Shown piece after piece: positions 1-12,876 of a stretch of DNA of 64,000 bases (its first letter is position 1; each line of letters starts with the position of its first letter). The notes under the pieces are model-generated. The model ran no database searches and was not told the DNA's origin. It worked only from the letters and a program-made list of their open reading frames with translations. Source of the stretch: Aquatica leii. Taxonomy: Eukaryota; Arthropoda; Insecta; Coleoptera; Lampyridae. The stretch covers positions 36,215,117-36,279,116 of the forward strand of contig CM069436.1 of NCBI GenBank assembly GCA_035610365.1. Reading direction: 5' to 3'. The position numbers and the translations under genes were made by a program.

Positions 1-3000
1 AAATGTACGTCTGCAACAATAAGCGCTAGCTTAAAACGAGTGTAAAACTTTAAATTGAATGTATCCTTAATTAGATTTTTGGTCTTTTAGCGCTGTTTTA
101 GTAATATTATTTACATTTAAATTGCTTATTTACACAATTCTGTAAAATAAACATTAAAACACTGTTTTTCCAATCTAATTTACTTAAAAAAAATATTTGT
201 TGATGTAGTTGTGGCAATATAACTTATTACACTTAAATCAAATACATACATTTAAAAAATCATTACATAGCCACTAGTGTTTTCCTAATATATATGATCG
301 TGACATAAGTAAAATAATTTATGAAAACATTCTTTAATTAGTAATATAATAATAATTAGTTCAATTCTTACCAATTAGATTCTCAAAAACCGATTACATT
401 TTAACATTTGCAAAATTTACTTTAAACAAGTTTTATATAATTAAAATTAATTATATAGTTAAATTACATTACTTTTTATACATTTAGTTAAATAAAATAA
501 TTAATGAAACAACAATAAAAACGTTGTTCAAGATAACACAATAAACTAAATTGTACCGGTACTATTTTAATAAAACGTCAATTTTATGTGAATATAATTA
601 CATTTTTAATTTAATTTTTATCGAAAACAAAAATAAATTATATTTTCTAAAATCAATTCAAGTTTTCTGTTACATTAAAAATGTTAAAATTTTATTGAAA
701 CTAATAGTAAATCATACCTTAATTTATAAATGTTTTAGCAACTATTAAGTCGTTTTATTTATAAAAAATTAGTACAGTGTACACAAAGATAAGAACAATA
801 TTTTACGTCTATTCAAAGAAGAATTAGTAACACCTAAGTAACAATTTTGACGTTCAAATGTAAAACATTCTAATTCAAAATATTTAGGAGTTTGCATATA
901 AAAGTATAGAATAATTTCTAACTAATGCTTTAAAAATTTTAGTAAAAGTAAAAAATACAACTCAATTTTTGATTTTACTATAATTCTTGACAAATAAATC
1001 TACAGCAAATTTAATATTTTGGTAATCGACGAGAACAAAAAACTTAAGAAACTTTGTAAAACTTGTAATGTGCATAATTTGTTTACTCGTCTTCATATTT
1101 TTTTAATAAATGTATGTCTTGGCAACTCCGTTAGCTTTTTTTGTTTTGAAATTGCATTATTTCCAATTTTTTGCAAATTGATATCTTATTGTTCATTTGG
1201 TGCTATATTTTTTGTGCCTAGGAAAGGTCTAAAATTTTAAGTTTATTTATAGTCATCCCGCATTTTTATCTTTAAATTTTTTTGCAAGAGTGGTATTGTT
1301 TTTTTTTTGAGATTTTTGCTAGTGTAAGTCAAAAATGATTTAATTTTATGTGTAAGTCTTCTTCCGCTTGTATTTCCGTGATACTTGAGTATTCAGTATT
1401 AATCTTTGCCTTTATTTTGTGTTCAAAACTTCTTTTAATTTTAACTTAAAATCTTTCTCAAACTTCAACTAGATTTAGCCGGATTTTGCATGTTAGTATC
1501 TAGTTTGTTTATTTTTTGTTGTTTTTTTTGGTCAAAAAAGCGTTGTTTTGTATTTAAGTAGTAATAAGCATTGCCACAAATCTATTACTTTACTTGCTTG
1601 TGTACAAATAAATTAAAAGTTACTTGTTTCTAAATTTTGTGTATGTTTGTTAAAAACTTTTCTTTATTCCTAACTTGGTTTATTTTGCTTTGTTTTCACC
1701 TGTTTAACATTTTACAAGCAAACTGCAAGGTGAAGACATGTAATTTATTGCTTAGCAGAGTTTTTTGAAAAGTCATCTATTGCCTATTTTCTTTTGTTTG
1801 AACGCTTATATCCGTTATCTCTTACTCAATTTTATTGATAATGACATCAACATGTAGCTTATTTTAGTATGAGTCCAAATGTTTTTGATTTTTTAACGCA
1901 CACTTTTGAGCTTTAAACAAAAAAATAATTTTCTTATTAAAACATTGGAATTTAAAATTTAGTGCTGTAATCACTGTTACTGTACATTTTAAAAATTTTA
2001 AAAAAACAAGGATGTGTTTGGCAAGCGCTCAGCATATTGCAAATATCAAATCAAATATATCGCGATATACAAAATGATCTAAAATGTACACTAACAGTAA
2101 CATCAAAATTTGAGTGCAAAGGTAATAAAGTAAACGTAATGTCTGTAGCTGTTTTAATAAAAAGTTTACAAAAAATTATATATTACAATAAAAAAATTAG
2201 AAGCACTTTTTTAGACTTATTCAGCGCACATTAAAATAAGGTACACGTTGATGCTATTACTAATAAAGTTGGATAAACAATTGCGTACATATAACCGTTC
2301 AAACCTAACTTTGCATAACAAAAAAATAGACAGTAGTCAATATATATTAAAATTTAAATGTGAAATTAACCGATGCTCATAGGAAGAGTCGCTGAGGTAT
2401 ATACCTATGCGTTTAGCAGTTACCTTTTGTTTGTATTTTTTGTTTGTAGCATTAATTGTATTATGCTGGTGGCAACGTTTATTTAACCTTGTGCATTAAA
2501 CTTATTACTAGTACAGCATGTGATATTTATTTCTATTATCACGTTCATGTAGGATTGAATTATTAATGTAAAAGTTTCTTAACTAATTAATGCTGGCTTC
2601 CGATATCTGCTGCCTACACAAAAAGTTTTATAATGACTTGTGGCTACAACAGCAATCACTTTGATTTTTTTAAAATATTGCAGTTTGACGCATTAATTTA
2701 CTTGATTCTAGAAACACGTTTATGTTCAATTTTCTTTATTTGTGCTACCTGTCTAAGTACATTATGATTTAGTTTTTTGGAATGTATTTTCCATTTTTTC
2801 TAGATCTAGATTTTGACAGGTTTGGTAATTAATATAGTACCAATATTGTATTTTAAGCGTTTTTTTATATTTTTATCAGAAAAAAAAATGTACGTTGCTC
2901 TCGTCAAAAGTATCATAGCATAACTATGGATTATCTTCTGAGGAAACAATTATACCAACAGATGTCTGTTATAATCAACAAAATAATTAAAAACGTTCAT

Positions 3001-3675
3001 AGTTATGCGTGTTATCGGTACTTATAATTTGGCTGTAAAAAGTAAAACATTTGTTAAGTTTACAAATTTATAAAAATTTAAAAAACAATTATTACTGTTT
3101 CTAAATAAAATCACAATAATTTACGACTAAAAAACTTAAACATAGTTGTTTTTGGTACACAATTAGTACCTCATACAATGTACGTATAATTTGACAAAAA
3201 AGGTACACGCTGTGATATTCTTTATTCAATTCTGAATCTTAATGTTAAATTGTTATATTATATTTCGTGTGTCTTCAGGAACCACTTAAAAAACATACTT
3301 TTCTCAACACTGTAAACTAGCATAAAATTGTAACACCTGCCGTTGTTATTTTCTTTATTTCAATCCCCAAAACATCTTTTTTGTCGTTGGTAGCACGTTT
3401 TAAATTCTTCACATTACGCAAGATGTAATTTGTTTTTTAATTTATTTATTGGTATAATAATACCTAGGTACATAGAATTAATAACGTTAATTCAAAATGT
3501 ATTTTCAGACAGAGTTTTTTTAAATTTTATTTAATAGTAAGTCAATTACACTAACTCCTACAAATCTTTTTAAATTGAAATACATCTGTTTTTACGCATA
3601 GTTTGAGCAACATTTGAGGTATCGTCTAGATTACTATTTTAAGCCTTTCTGCTGTAACTTCTAATAACGCTAAGT
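1..3675. other. AT-rich sequence with no recognisable gene
   Basis: Only short, low-complexity open frames occur here and none resembles a protein family I know. The stretch from about 1250 to 1850 is T-rich on the plus strand. Nothing else stands out. Confidence 0.6.
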
Positions 3676-4302
3676 TTATTCGTTCGCTTTAATAAAATCC
3701 CAAACAATAAAATCTAAAAGGTTGTTTTCAGGACATAGGATGGGATTACCGCGACCAATTCATCTACTTGGGAAATGTTTATCCAACTACTCTCTTACAT
3801 AACAAACAAAGTGAGCAGAAGTTTCATCGTACATGTAAATCATTTTATAGCGTACGTTTAACGGCCTCTCGTCAATAACTTGTTTCAATACATTAAGGTA
3901 CTCTAATATGTTGTCGTTATCATAAAGAGGCTAAACCCTAGAAACGTGATATGGATGACGCAGGTTTTCTTGTACAACCAAGTGAAAGGTCTTATTACTA
4001 GAAATATTTAATGTTGAAGCTGACTGTCGGATACTAAACGAAAAAATTTTATGTACAACGTCTACAATTTGTTTTTCTGGTTATATTGCACGTTTTTGTC
4101 TTGGTCAATCAGCATTAGAGTTTCTTATAAACGAACCAATTTCTTGAAATCGTTAATTTAGTTTTTGAAATGTATTTCTACTAGGTTGTCTTTGGTATAG
4201 AAAACGTATGTCATACTCGTTTGCCTCAGCGTTAGTATTTCTATTACAGAAACCGTACATCAAGTAGATATCGGCGTATTCATTGAATGTAAAAACTGTT
4301 AT
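3676..4302 (-). pseudogene. Decayed Tc1/mariner-like transposase (DUF4817-type N-terminus)
   Basis: On the minus strand the sequence opens with NEYADIYLMYGFCNRN (about 4295-4245). This is the helix-turn-helix N-terminal signature of a mariner-like transposase family that is very common in insects. A region similar to RPRQKRAI follows, then RHPYHV. After a jump it continues with the second catalytic block in the form MYDETSAHF, then IGRGNPILCPEN and LLDFIVWDF near the C-terminus, ending at a stop near 3676. The block around the first catalytic Asp (usually FTDEA) is missing, which fits an internal deletion of roughly 80 codons. Several stops and frameshifts interrupt the frame. It cannot encode a working transposase. 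Terminal inverted repeats were not identified. Confidence 0.85.
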
Positions 4303-6780
4303 AAGGGAACATAACAATAACAAAAAACACAAAAGCTACTCAAAACTGCACAGAAGTCACAAAAAAGGAAAGGTTATACAAAAAAGAAACATGAAAGTCA
4401 AATTGGATTCATAAAAGTTAAAATTTGGCAAACGATGCTTATGATTGAAATTGCATTACAATTGATAGTCAGTTTTACAACATTGCTAAATGTGTTATTT
4501 GTAAAAACACATTAACAAAAAAATCTTAAAAACAAACTTTTAAATAAAAAAAAACGTTTTTCAACGTGTAATAAACGTTTATCAGATGCACATTTGAACG
4601 TTTTTTATACTAAAATATTTCTTGAGTATTGCTACTAACAGATATAAAAACTAACACTTATTTTTAGACCAAAAATCTAAACTTTGAGAACCTTGTGAAA
4701 ACGTATTTTACCACTAAAATTTTCGATTCAGAATTGAACAAAAAATGTTGCAGTGTGTAGCTTTTTCGTTAATTTATACACACTGTGTAAATTAAAAAAA
4801 TGTTTAAAAATATACAATTACAACAATAATAAATAAACGTTTTTATACTTTTTATTTTTATTGTAATTCATAACAATTACGTTAATTATTGATATACTAC
4901 AGACATAAAAACAAAATTAAAATTGCATACTCTAAATACTTTGATATCTATTTCTTTTAACATTGACATAATAAAAAAAATATTTAAAAATGAATATAAA
5001 AACGTTTTTATAGATTTTTTGCTAAAATTTAATATACATATATCCATTCTTTAAACTTGACATTTCCGTAGTTGAGAGTTTTATATCGTTGGTGCTGCAC
5101 TTGACTTAACACACAGATATATCACCGTAGATCGGTTGTAATAAATAATTAAATTAGTTGAACATCGAGAAACAAACCAGCACTAAAGAAATCAAAGGTA
5201 CTATATTTATCAATGCATGAACCGTTAAATTTGACAACAGTTCATTAACTATAAACGTTAGAAATAGATTTGAAAAAGTGATTATATAAAATCTAAGTAA
5301 TTTTAGTATTTTCTTAGAACTTTTGATTTATTTTAATGAATTATTTGTTATTTTTTGTCAAAGCATTTTTTTAAATTAATTAGCACTAACGGCAAATTTT
5401 AAAAATTTACACTAAATGATTAGTAATTGGAATAAACAGCTACAACATAAAAAAATGATTATTGTTTTTTTTATAATGAATTTAAAAAATAGATTAGTTA
5501 TAATTCATAAGAAGTAAATGTACACGATATGGCGTTAAAAATAATACAGTTTTTTACATACATTTACATATTAAACCTATACGCATAAAATTTTTTTGTG
5601 AATATAAAAATTGTCATCCTAATACTAATATTTAATTAAGTCTACAACACAGCGTTCAATTTTAATATTTAACTTAGTTACAGGCGTTTACGACTTTCTT
5701 TCCCTAGGTTGTAATTAAATTTATGTGACTCTTATTTAATTTTAGATACGAAAAAAGAATAATTTTAAAAATATATTGAATTTTTAAAACATACATATAG
5801 TTGTTGTAGCAATGGTTTTATTGTTAACTTGAGCACATCTTTTCACCGAAATAAAAAACAAAAAAATAATTCTGTAACGTACATAATACAAAACATTTTA
5901 ACTTTTTTTACTCTTTTTTTTGTAACTTACAACCATTTCTATAAAATAAAATAAAAAACTTACAACACAATAACATAAATTAAATTTAAAAATGTGTTGA
6001 CTATGTAAAGTTATACATAAACAATAACTCATGTTTTTAAATCAGCGTTTTGTGTTGTTTTTTTTTGGTAATTTAATTTCCAATTGTTAATAAACAAAAA
6101 CACTTTTAGAAAAAATTTATAAAATATTCTACAAAATTGCGTACTTGTGTTAACTACTCGAACGAGTTTCTAATCAATTTAGCCAATTAAAACGTTTTTA
6201 CTAGCAACTATTATTTAAATAGAATATAAAAGTAATCTATAAAATAAAATATATATTTATTGTAGTATTATACTATGCTTCACTTTTGACGTTTGTTACA
6301 TAAATTACTACTATTAAGATAACCTAAAATAAACACTAAAACGTATAATAATCTAATTTATAAATACTTACTATTGCAACTAATTAACCTTTTTTTTGAC
6401 ATAAAATTTTCACCATAAAACATTTTAAAATATTTTTTAGGGTAATTGGTGTATTATTTATTTAGAAAATAATATAATGCGAGTTTTCGAACTTAATTAA
6501 TAATCTACTTATTTATAATCTACTTTTAATACATTTGTTAATGTTTGTTTTAGTAATGTTTAACTTTTTAAATACGTAAGGTACCAATGTGTTTTAGCAA
6601 AGTTTGTAACTTGTGCAACTTTGATATATGTATATTTTTATACAGATTTTTTTGTATTTTAAAATCACATAAACTGACATCAACTTCAGTAATTGGTATT
6701 TTTTATGTAACGATTCTCACTATACAAACGATTGTACAATTTTTTTTACAATTCGATTCGAGCGAATAAAACTTGTTTAA
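4303..6780. other. AT-rich sequence with no recognisable gene
   Basis: No coding segment, terminal repeat or RNA gene could be supported here. The open frames present are short and of low complexity. Confidence 0.6.
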
Positions 6781-7960
6781 CACTAAAACCGCCGAAGGGA
6801 CTGATTTGACCTTTCGTAAACTTTAAAACGTTCTCACTTTGTGTTTATTTGAATTAGAACGTTATAATTTTATGTTATTATTTTTTTTGTGATATATATA
6901 CGTGCAAAATTTTAGAAAATTATATTTATTCATCAAGATTCTTTTTTACTCTTACCTAAAACCGCTTAACTAGTCATTTACAAAATTATTTTAGTAAAGA
7001 TTATTTTAGAACCCATAATACGTTATGGGCGTGATTTTGATTACTTATAAATTTGGGTCAGATCCAGACAAGTTTGTGTATGTTGCTTAAAGAAGAAGGG
7101 ACTGATTTGTGAGCTATGTGTGTATAAGTGCAGCGCTGCAAAAGTTTTGACAAATAAAATTTATCAAGATGTGGAATTCGCTTAGACTTGTCCCAGAATA
7201 GATATTACAGTGCTTAGATAAACTAGATAAATTGTTAAAAAGTAACAGCAATGCTGGTGAACATACATTTAAAAATAAAAGAAATTGATGGATATATTTC
7301 TAGTGAAAATGATGGAGGATTTGTAATTAGTGAATATAACCAGTAGAATACATCAGGTATTGGCAAAACTAATGTTAGTTCTTAACCGTCCACTTTTACA
7401 AAAGGGTTAGGAAAAAGTTAAAAAAAACAAAAAACCACTAAAAACTGCGTGTCTCTAAAAGTAGAAAGCAAACAAATAGCGAAAAAAAATGTGTAGACAA
7501 TTATAGAATGCAATAAGTTCTATGTTAGACGTGCAAAACAAATTAATATAATTTATAATATTCCTAGGCCAACATCTTTTGCAAAACGAAGTGTAGCAGA
7601 CTCTCCATTTAATGCATTACATTTATCCCTAGCCAATTATATTCAAACATATTCAAAACTGTACTGTAACTGAGGCCAAGAAACAGCCAGAAAATGATGA
7701 TTAAACCATATTTATTTCAGAACTTGAAGCTTTTATTACCGTTTTATTTGCTTGTGTGGCATATTGTGGTCGTTGCTTTAGAAGTCGATAGCTTATAGTC
7801 AAAGGTGTGGAGACCTGTTTTTTTAGTGTAACAATGTTGCCTCAAAAGTTCCGTGGCATTATGAGGTTTTTAAGATTTGAAACGAATTGTGGAGTGGACG
7901 TAGTGAACCAAATACCAAAAAAATACTCCTGTTAAGCAGGTTCACGTAGATAGCTCGTTT
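6781..7960 (+). mobile_element. piggyBac-like transposon remnant, 5' part
   Basis: TTAA at 6777-6780 is followed directly by CACTAAAACCGCCGAAGGG. A start with CAC right after TTAA is the form expected of a piggyBac terminus. GAAGGGACTGATTTG recurs at about 6795 and 7094, like a subterminal repeat, and an 18-bp palindrome (cccataatacgttatggg) lies near 7010. Downstream is broken transposase coding sequence: PTSFAKRSVADSPFNALHL (about 7567-7625), ELEAF followed by an AYCGR block (about 7720-7765), and MLPQKFRGIMRFLRFET (about 7832-7882), the family's conserved MSRNKFREIMRFLRF block. Stops and small indels disrupt all of it. The catalytic DDE core and the 3' end are absent. Confidence 0.82.
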
Positions 7961-8024
7961 ACGTTTTTGTAACATAGTGAACCTTGTTGTAATTAACAGT
8001 TTTTTTATCAAACCTATGTTTTGA

Positions 8025-8135
8025 TATAACCGAGAGAATATGAAAATCCACCTTCATACCAAATTTCAAGTTACTAGGACTTTTGGTTCAGGAGTTATCG
8101 TGGGTACATAGCTACACAAACACAGACACCAAAAA
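8025..8135 (+). repeat. Dispersed repeat tail, related to 33640-33710
   Basis: The segment contains accgagagaatatgaaaatc, then a block reading cataccaaatttcaag, and ends near a repeat of acacaaacacagacac. The central part recurs in diverged form at 33640-33710. Similar text ends many insect non-autonomous elements, but I cannot assign this copy to a family. Confidence 0.5.
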
Positions 8136-8439
8136 ACTTTTTAAAGTAGCCTTTGTGTATAAAGAAGTTCTGTTACTTCTAATTTTTTTGGCGAATTTAA
8201 TATCAGGTTGATGGTTATTGTTGTTGTTAAAATCTAGACAATTTGGGATAACTATGTGATCAAGCAATAAATGTGTCAATATACCTAAACCAGACATTAG
8301 ATTTTATTATATATTCTAATGCAAACTATTTCAAAAGATTATATAAATATGGTAGAAGATGAAGGAAAATCCATAGCGGCAACTAAAACTTATTTCTAAA
8401 ATTTGTTTTTAAACTAGAAGTAACTGGATGTTAACCACT

Positions 8440-9213
8440 AACTAACACCAACTAAAGAAACAAAATTTAAAATTTTATCACAATAAGACAGAATCTATAT
8501 GATGATAATAAGCAAATCTTTTTAGAAACTTTGGTAAAATGTTGAGCTACGGGCATTTGGATGTGTAGCGTGTTTGCATGTCCCAAAAGAGTTAACTAAA
8601 GAAAAGTCCCAAATTAATAGATGTCTAATGCTTGGGTATTGTATGTAAGATATGTGGAAATTAGCTTTTATCTAAAAAAATGTAAATTTCAATAAAAAAA
8701 CTCATCTAAATGACCTTAAAGAAAATGCAATTGGGGCACAGCAGGATCACGAAAATCAATCTAATAAAAATATCCAAAAAAACAGCATAATTAAAACAAG
8801 CCCTAAGTATCTTAAAGATTACGCAATTAGTTTTACGTGCTCAAACGTATGTAAAGAATATTTTAGAAACTTTTGAAGATATAGATAAAAGAGGCAATAA
8901 AAGGAAATTACATGAAGCTATTGCGGAAGAAATAAACTTTCTAGAACAAAACTAGACTTAATGCAAGCCACCTCTAGCAAGAAGAACAATTGATTGTTAA
9001 TAGGTTTTTTGTATAAAACGAGAATGTAAAGATTGGAATTGAAAGCTATAAAGAAAAATTAGTCGTAAAGTGTGTTCTGAAATGAAAGGTTTTGATTAGG
9101 ACGATTAACAACTTTTGAATTTTATCAGCAATAAAAAATAAATAAAAGTTAATAACATGTCAAATGGACGTAAAAAATGATTTTCTGTTTAGCAAATTAT
9201 ATAAAAAGATATA
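8440..9213 (+). pseudogene. Ty1/Copia polyprotein remnant: integrase C-terminus to start of reverse transcriptase
   Basis: Successive blocks match the standard order of a Copia polyprotein. ELRAFGCVACLHVPKEL (about 8554-8604) is the integrase C-terminal block. INRCLMLGYC follows, then YLKDYAISFTC (about 8809-8841), EAIAEEINFLEQN (about 8912-8950, start of the RT domain), RRTID, MKGFD and QMDVKNDFL (about 9162-9188). Frameshifts and stops separate the blocks, so this is an old dead copy. It is cut at 9213 by a TA-flanked element and resumes at 9914. The same Copia copy continues at 12012-12039 and at 18219-19015 beyond the Helitron and BEL insertions. gag, protease and the LTRs were not recognised. 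Confidence 0.87.
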
Positions 9214-9913
9214 CAGGGTGTAACTGATATAACGCATAATTTTTTAGTGACGAGTAGCTGTAATTATTTGGAGCATATTTTTATTATAAACATATAGTCT
9301 CGCTCTGATAATTTTCTGGAAAATCCAATATCCATTTTTAAATACGTTTCTGGTTAAACCCGAATACAAATAGTGTGTGACACAGGCCAAGATACTTGAG
9401 TAGTAAACAGCACGTATCAACCGTATCTGAAAGTGATAATGTTTGTTTTGCTAACGGTACAGGTTTAATTGTGTTTTATTGCACTTACACAAAAACAGAC
9501 GTTATAGAAAAATAATACCTTCTGTAGACAATGTAATTTTAATGAGTAATGACATTTGCATGATTACATTTTAAATTAAATAAAAAATACTGCACATTAT
9601 GATTTCAATTTGATACTTAATGTTTTTTGCAACCTCATCAAGCGACAAAGAACTTGTTAGTACAAATAGCATTGACACTAAACTTTGTTCTGGTAGTCAC
9701 CATTTTCTAAGCTTGCATTTTTTTAAATCACGTTTTATTTTAATAATAATAAAACGGAACAGGTCAGTACTTAATATTTACTTGTTTATTATTTTAATTA
9801 AAATTTAACGAAAAAAATTAACTGTTAAACCGCATGTGCATAAAGCAAATGTGTTTAAAATTATCGTAGCTACCCTCTCTTAAAAGATTATGCGCTATAT
9901 CAATTACATCCTG
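9214..9913. mobile_element. 700-bp inverted-repeat element with TA target duplication
   Basis: The ends are imperfect inverted repeats: CAGGGTGTAACTGATATAAC at the left, and the complement of the right end reads CAGGATGTAATTGATATAGC. The similarity extends inward for about 57 bp. TA flanks both sides (9212-9213 and 9914-9915). Removing the element and one TA joins the Copia codons into IYMKILSGF, the expected RT motif, so the boundaries are well supported. TIRs starting CAGGGTG with a TA duplication suggest a Tc1/mariner-group MITE or internally deleted copy. No transposase motif was seen inside. Confidence 0.85.
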
Positions 9914-10008
9914 TATATGAAGATACTCTCAGGCTTTAAACAAATGGATAGAATAGTGTACAGATTTAACAAAACTTTGTATGGCTTAAAACAAGCCCTA
10001 AGAGTTTT
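9914..10008 (+). pseudogene. Ty1/Copia reverse transcriptase fragment
   Basis: The frame continues from before the TA element as IYMKILSGF, then FNKTLYGLKQALR (about 9967-10005). This corresponds to the Copia RT block usually written SLYGLKQAPR. The fragment ends where Helitron sequence begins, at about 10008. The next 40 or so expected RT residues are missing, so the Helitron junction on this side is not a clean insertion. Confidence 0.85.
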
Positions 10009-12011
10009 TTCAACGACGGAAACAAGAAAATCCAGTTTCAGGCTACGGCAATGTATATTCCACTGATGCAATTGGTCGAATTTATTCAGTGCATCCAAAC
10101 ATTGATGAATGTTTTTATTTGCGATTCCTGTTAGTCAATGTTCAAGGCCCAAATCATTCCAACATTTACGAACTGTTAATGGTGAATTATGTGACTTATA
10201 GAGAAGCCGGTCAGCGTTTGCAACTGTTAGAAAATGATTCTCATTAGAATCAAACTTTAAATGATGCTGTATTTTTTCAAAATCTCAGTAACCACAAACA
10301 TTGTTTTCTATAATTATATCAACACGCTTCCCGTCAAAACCAATTGATTTATAGATCAAATACAAAGATTATATGAGTGACGATATACTGCATCAAATGC
10401 GCAATAGAACAAGAATTCTACATTTCCAATACACATAAGAAATCTACAACGAAGCATTGATAACAACTGAAGACATGTGCTTGGTAATGTCAAACAAAGT
10501 AGTATCTCAATTAGACATGGCCGGGCCTATTCGTCCAATGCACGACGCTTTTAATCAAGATTTGCAACGTGAAAAACTTTATGATTTCGATGCTTTTCGG
10601 AAATCAGTTTAAATAAATGTTCCGCTGTTTAACTAACAATAAAAATATGTATTGAATTCACTTGTGAAAGTTGTAAATGATAGAATTGGAGGAATTTATT
10701 TTTTGGGCGCTCTAGTTGGTACAGGAAAAACTTTTTTGAATTCATTGCTTTTAGCAACAATTCGCTCACATATTAAAATTGCACTCGCACTTGCTTTATC
10801 TGGTATTGCAATCACATTATTGAAAAGCGGTCGAACAGCCTATTCAGCGCTAAAATTACCATTGAATATTCAAAGCAATGAAACTCCGACCTGCAACATT
10901 TTGAAGAAATGCAATGGCAAAAATATTGCAAAAATGTAAGTTGATAGTGTGGGATGAATGCATCATGGCACATAAAAAGCTTTTGGAGGCATTAGACAAA
11001 AGTAAGAAAGATTTGCAAAACAATCAAAATCGATTTGGTAGAGCGATGATTTTGTTAGCAGAAGATTTTCGTCAAACATTACCAGTGATTCTACGTTCAA
11101 CGCCAGCGGATTAACTCGAGGCATGTCTAAAGTCCTCCATTTTGTGGAAATAGGTTAAGATACTAAATATAAAAATATGCAGATGTTTTCACTGGCTGTA
11201 TTACATTTCTTGTCAATTTTTGTCAGTTTACTGAAACAAAAACCAAGCTCATATAAAAGGTGTTCCCAAGCGTCGCTAAAAATTACAAAGATTATTTATG
11301 GTGAGCGAACGTGCTATATTAGCTGCCAAAAACACGGATGTAAATGAAATATATACATCAAGATGATGTCGGCAACTATCCACCAAAATGTCTGAAATCA
11401 TTGTATTTGCCAGGATTGTCACTCCATAATCTTCATTTGAAAATCGGATTGGTAATCATAAAGTTACAAAATATTAACCCACCGCGTCTTTGTAACGGCT
11501 CATGTAACAAATTTACTTAACAATGTGATCAAAGCAACAATTCTAAAAGGAAAATATAAGGGAGAAGAAGTGTTGATACTCCCGCATCCTAGTGGTACCC
11601 AGTGACGTACTATTTGAATTTAAACAAATGCCATTTTCAGTGCGGTTTGTTTTTGCTATGACTATAAATAAATTCCAGGCATCAGTCGTTGAGTGTTTGC
11701 GGCGTTAAACTTGAAAACCCATACTTCTTTTATGAACCGTTGTATGTTGCCTGCTCCAGCGTAGGAAAACCGTTAGCTTTATTTGTTTACGCGCCAAGCA
11801 ACTAAACAATAAATATCGTATACCAGAAAGCAATAGAATAAATATAATTACATTTATAAATTATTGCAGTGTACAAAATAGAAAACCTATTTTTGTAAGT
11901 AATAGTCGTTTATTGTTGAGACATAAATAACATGATCACTCCAAAATATGTTATGTTTATTTAAGTTTTTCTATTAACTTTTAACAGAACGAAGTGTGTC
12001 TGGGCAGCTAG
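10009..12011 (+). mobile_element. Helitron, 3' part with helicase, inserted in Copia
   Basis: The sequence starts within the linker before the helicase and runs to a typical Helitron 3' end. The last bases are tctgggcagctag, ending CTAG at 12011 and followed by T, as expected for Helitrons, which end CTRR and insert between A and T. The 5' terminus and the HUH Rep domain are absent. The resumed Copia frame begins immediately after 12011, which independently supports this boundary. A perfect subterminal hairpin is not obvious, probably through decay. Confidence 0.85.
10022..11845 (+). pseudogene. Helitron Pif1-type helicase, decayed
   Basis: Recognisable blocks in order are AIGRIYSVHPN and ECFYLRFLLVNVQGPN (about 10055-10150), then helicase motif I (Walker A) as GALVGTGKTFLNSLL (about 10711-10755), SGIAITLL, RTAYSALKLPLN, and motif II (Walker B) as KLIVWDEC (about 10933-10956). 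These are followed by AMILLAEDFRQTLPVILR (about 11044-11097). Further downstream come SERAILAAKN, LPGLSLHNLHLKIG, KGKYKGEEVLI, SVCGVKLENPYF and LYVACSSVGKPLALFVYAP (about 11741-11797). The longest uninterrupted pieces are 10652-10939 and 10914-11114, separated by a frameshift. The protein would unwind DNA during rolling-circle transposition, but this copy has many lesions. It is more diverged than the BEL element next to it. Confidence 0.88.
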
Positions 12012-12039
12012 TATATATCATAAAAAAAACATTGAAGCT
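12012..12039 (+). pseudogene. Short Copia segment between Helitron and BEL
   Basis: These 28 bases contain codons that read on across the BEL insertion into the RT block LFLLVYVD at about 18222-18245. The last five bases (AAGCT) form the left copy of the BEL target duplication. Confidence 0.75.
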
Positions 12040-12728
12040 TGTTTCTATCTAACGTGTTTGGAAAAATACAAAATCTTTGCAAACTGTTAGGCAAGGACCA
12101 GTTGCGTTATGTACGCAACAAACATGCGGTCGCTACTATTATTTATCAGACAATTAATAAAAGAAGCGATAACTAACGACTAACGTATATTTATATTTAC
12201 AAGTTTGTCAAATAACTTAAATTGTTTACATGTGCTCCACAAAGGCTATAAATCAATTTACTTACAGGCTAGTTTCGGATAAATATAATAAAGTCAAAAA
12301 AAGGATATTGCCTATGCAACCACAATTGACACGAAACAACGTCTTTTTTTCCATATGTGCGTTTGTACAATTGCCAGATGCTGATACTTATGTACATTAA
12401 TTGCCCATAAGTGCGATCCAAATGACCATTGGTAGTAGTTAATTAGTCGACTGCATTCATGGGGACCAATTCTCGTATTTTCCAGTAGCCAAAATTAATT
12501 ATTCGAATTCAAATCGGTACGAACCATACTATATAATTCCATCGAACCATGAATGCGCATTACATTCAAAGAAGATAACGGAGTCTACCAATTGTTGATA
12601 TCGATACAATTTTTTTGTTACAATTTTTTTTACAAATTATTTTTTCCGTGACAACGTATTTCACTTGTTGTTGCATACGCAAGGAACACGGGATTACAAA
12701 TTTTCTAATTAAAATTAGGGACGAAACA
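12040..12728 (-). repeat. BEL/Pao 3' LTR (left in window)
   Basis: This 689-bp copy starts TGTTTCTATC and ends GGGACGAAACA. It matches 17528-18218 throughout apart from a few differences, for example tatcagacaatt against tatcaaacaatt. A G-rich stretch on the minus strand (complement of 12731-12739) lies next to it at the place expected for a polypurine tract. Confidence 0.95.
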
Positions 12729-12876
12729 TAACCGCCCACCAAAATCATCAAAATTTGGTGATTTTCTAAATACGATTAAACTACTTTAAACACGAACAAA
12801 ACAAGAAATGAAAATAATAACAATATATATGCATATATCGCAAAAGAATCCAAACGTAAGTTTAAGGTCTCATGTG

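Noticed and set aside
1019..1240. 73-codon plus frame with Phe/Cys-rich segment
   Set aside because: It is low-complexity T-rich DNA with no start context or family.
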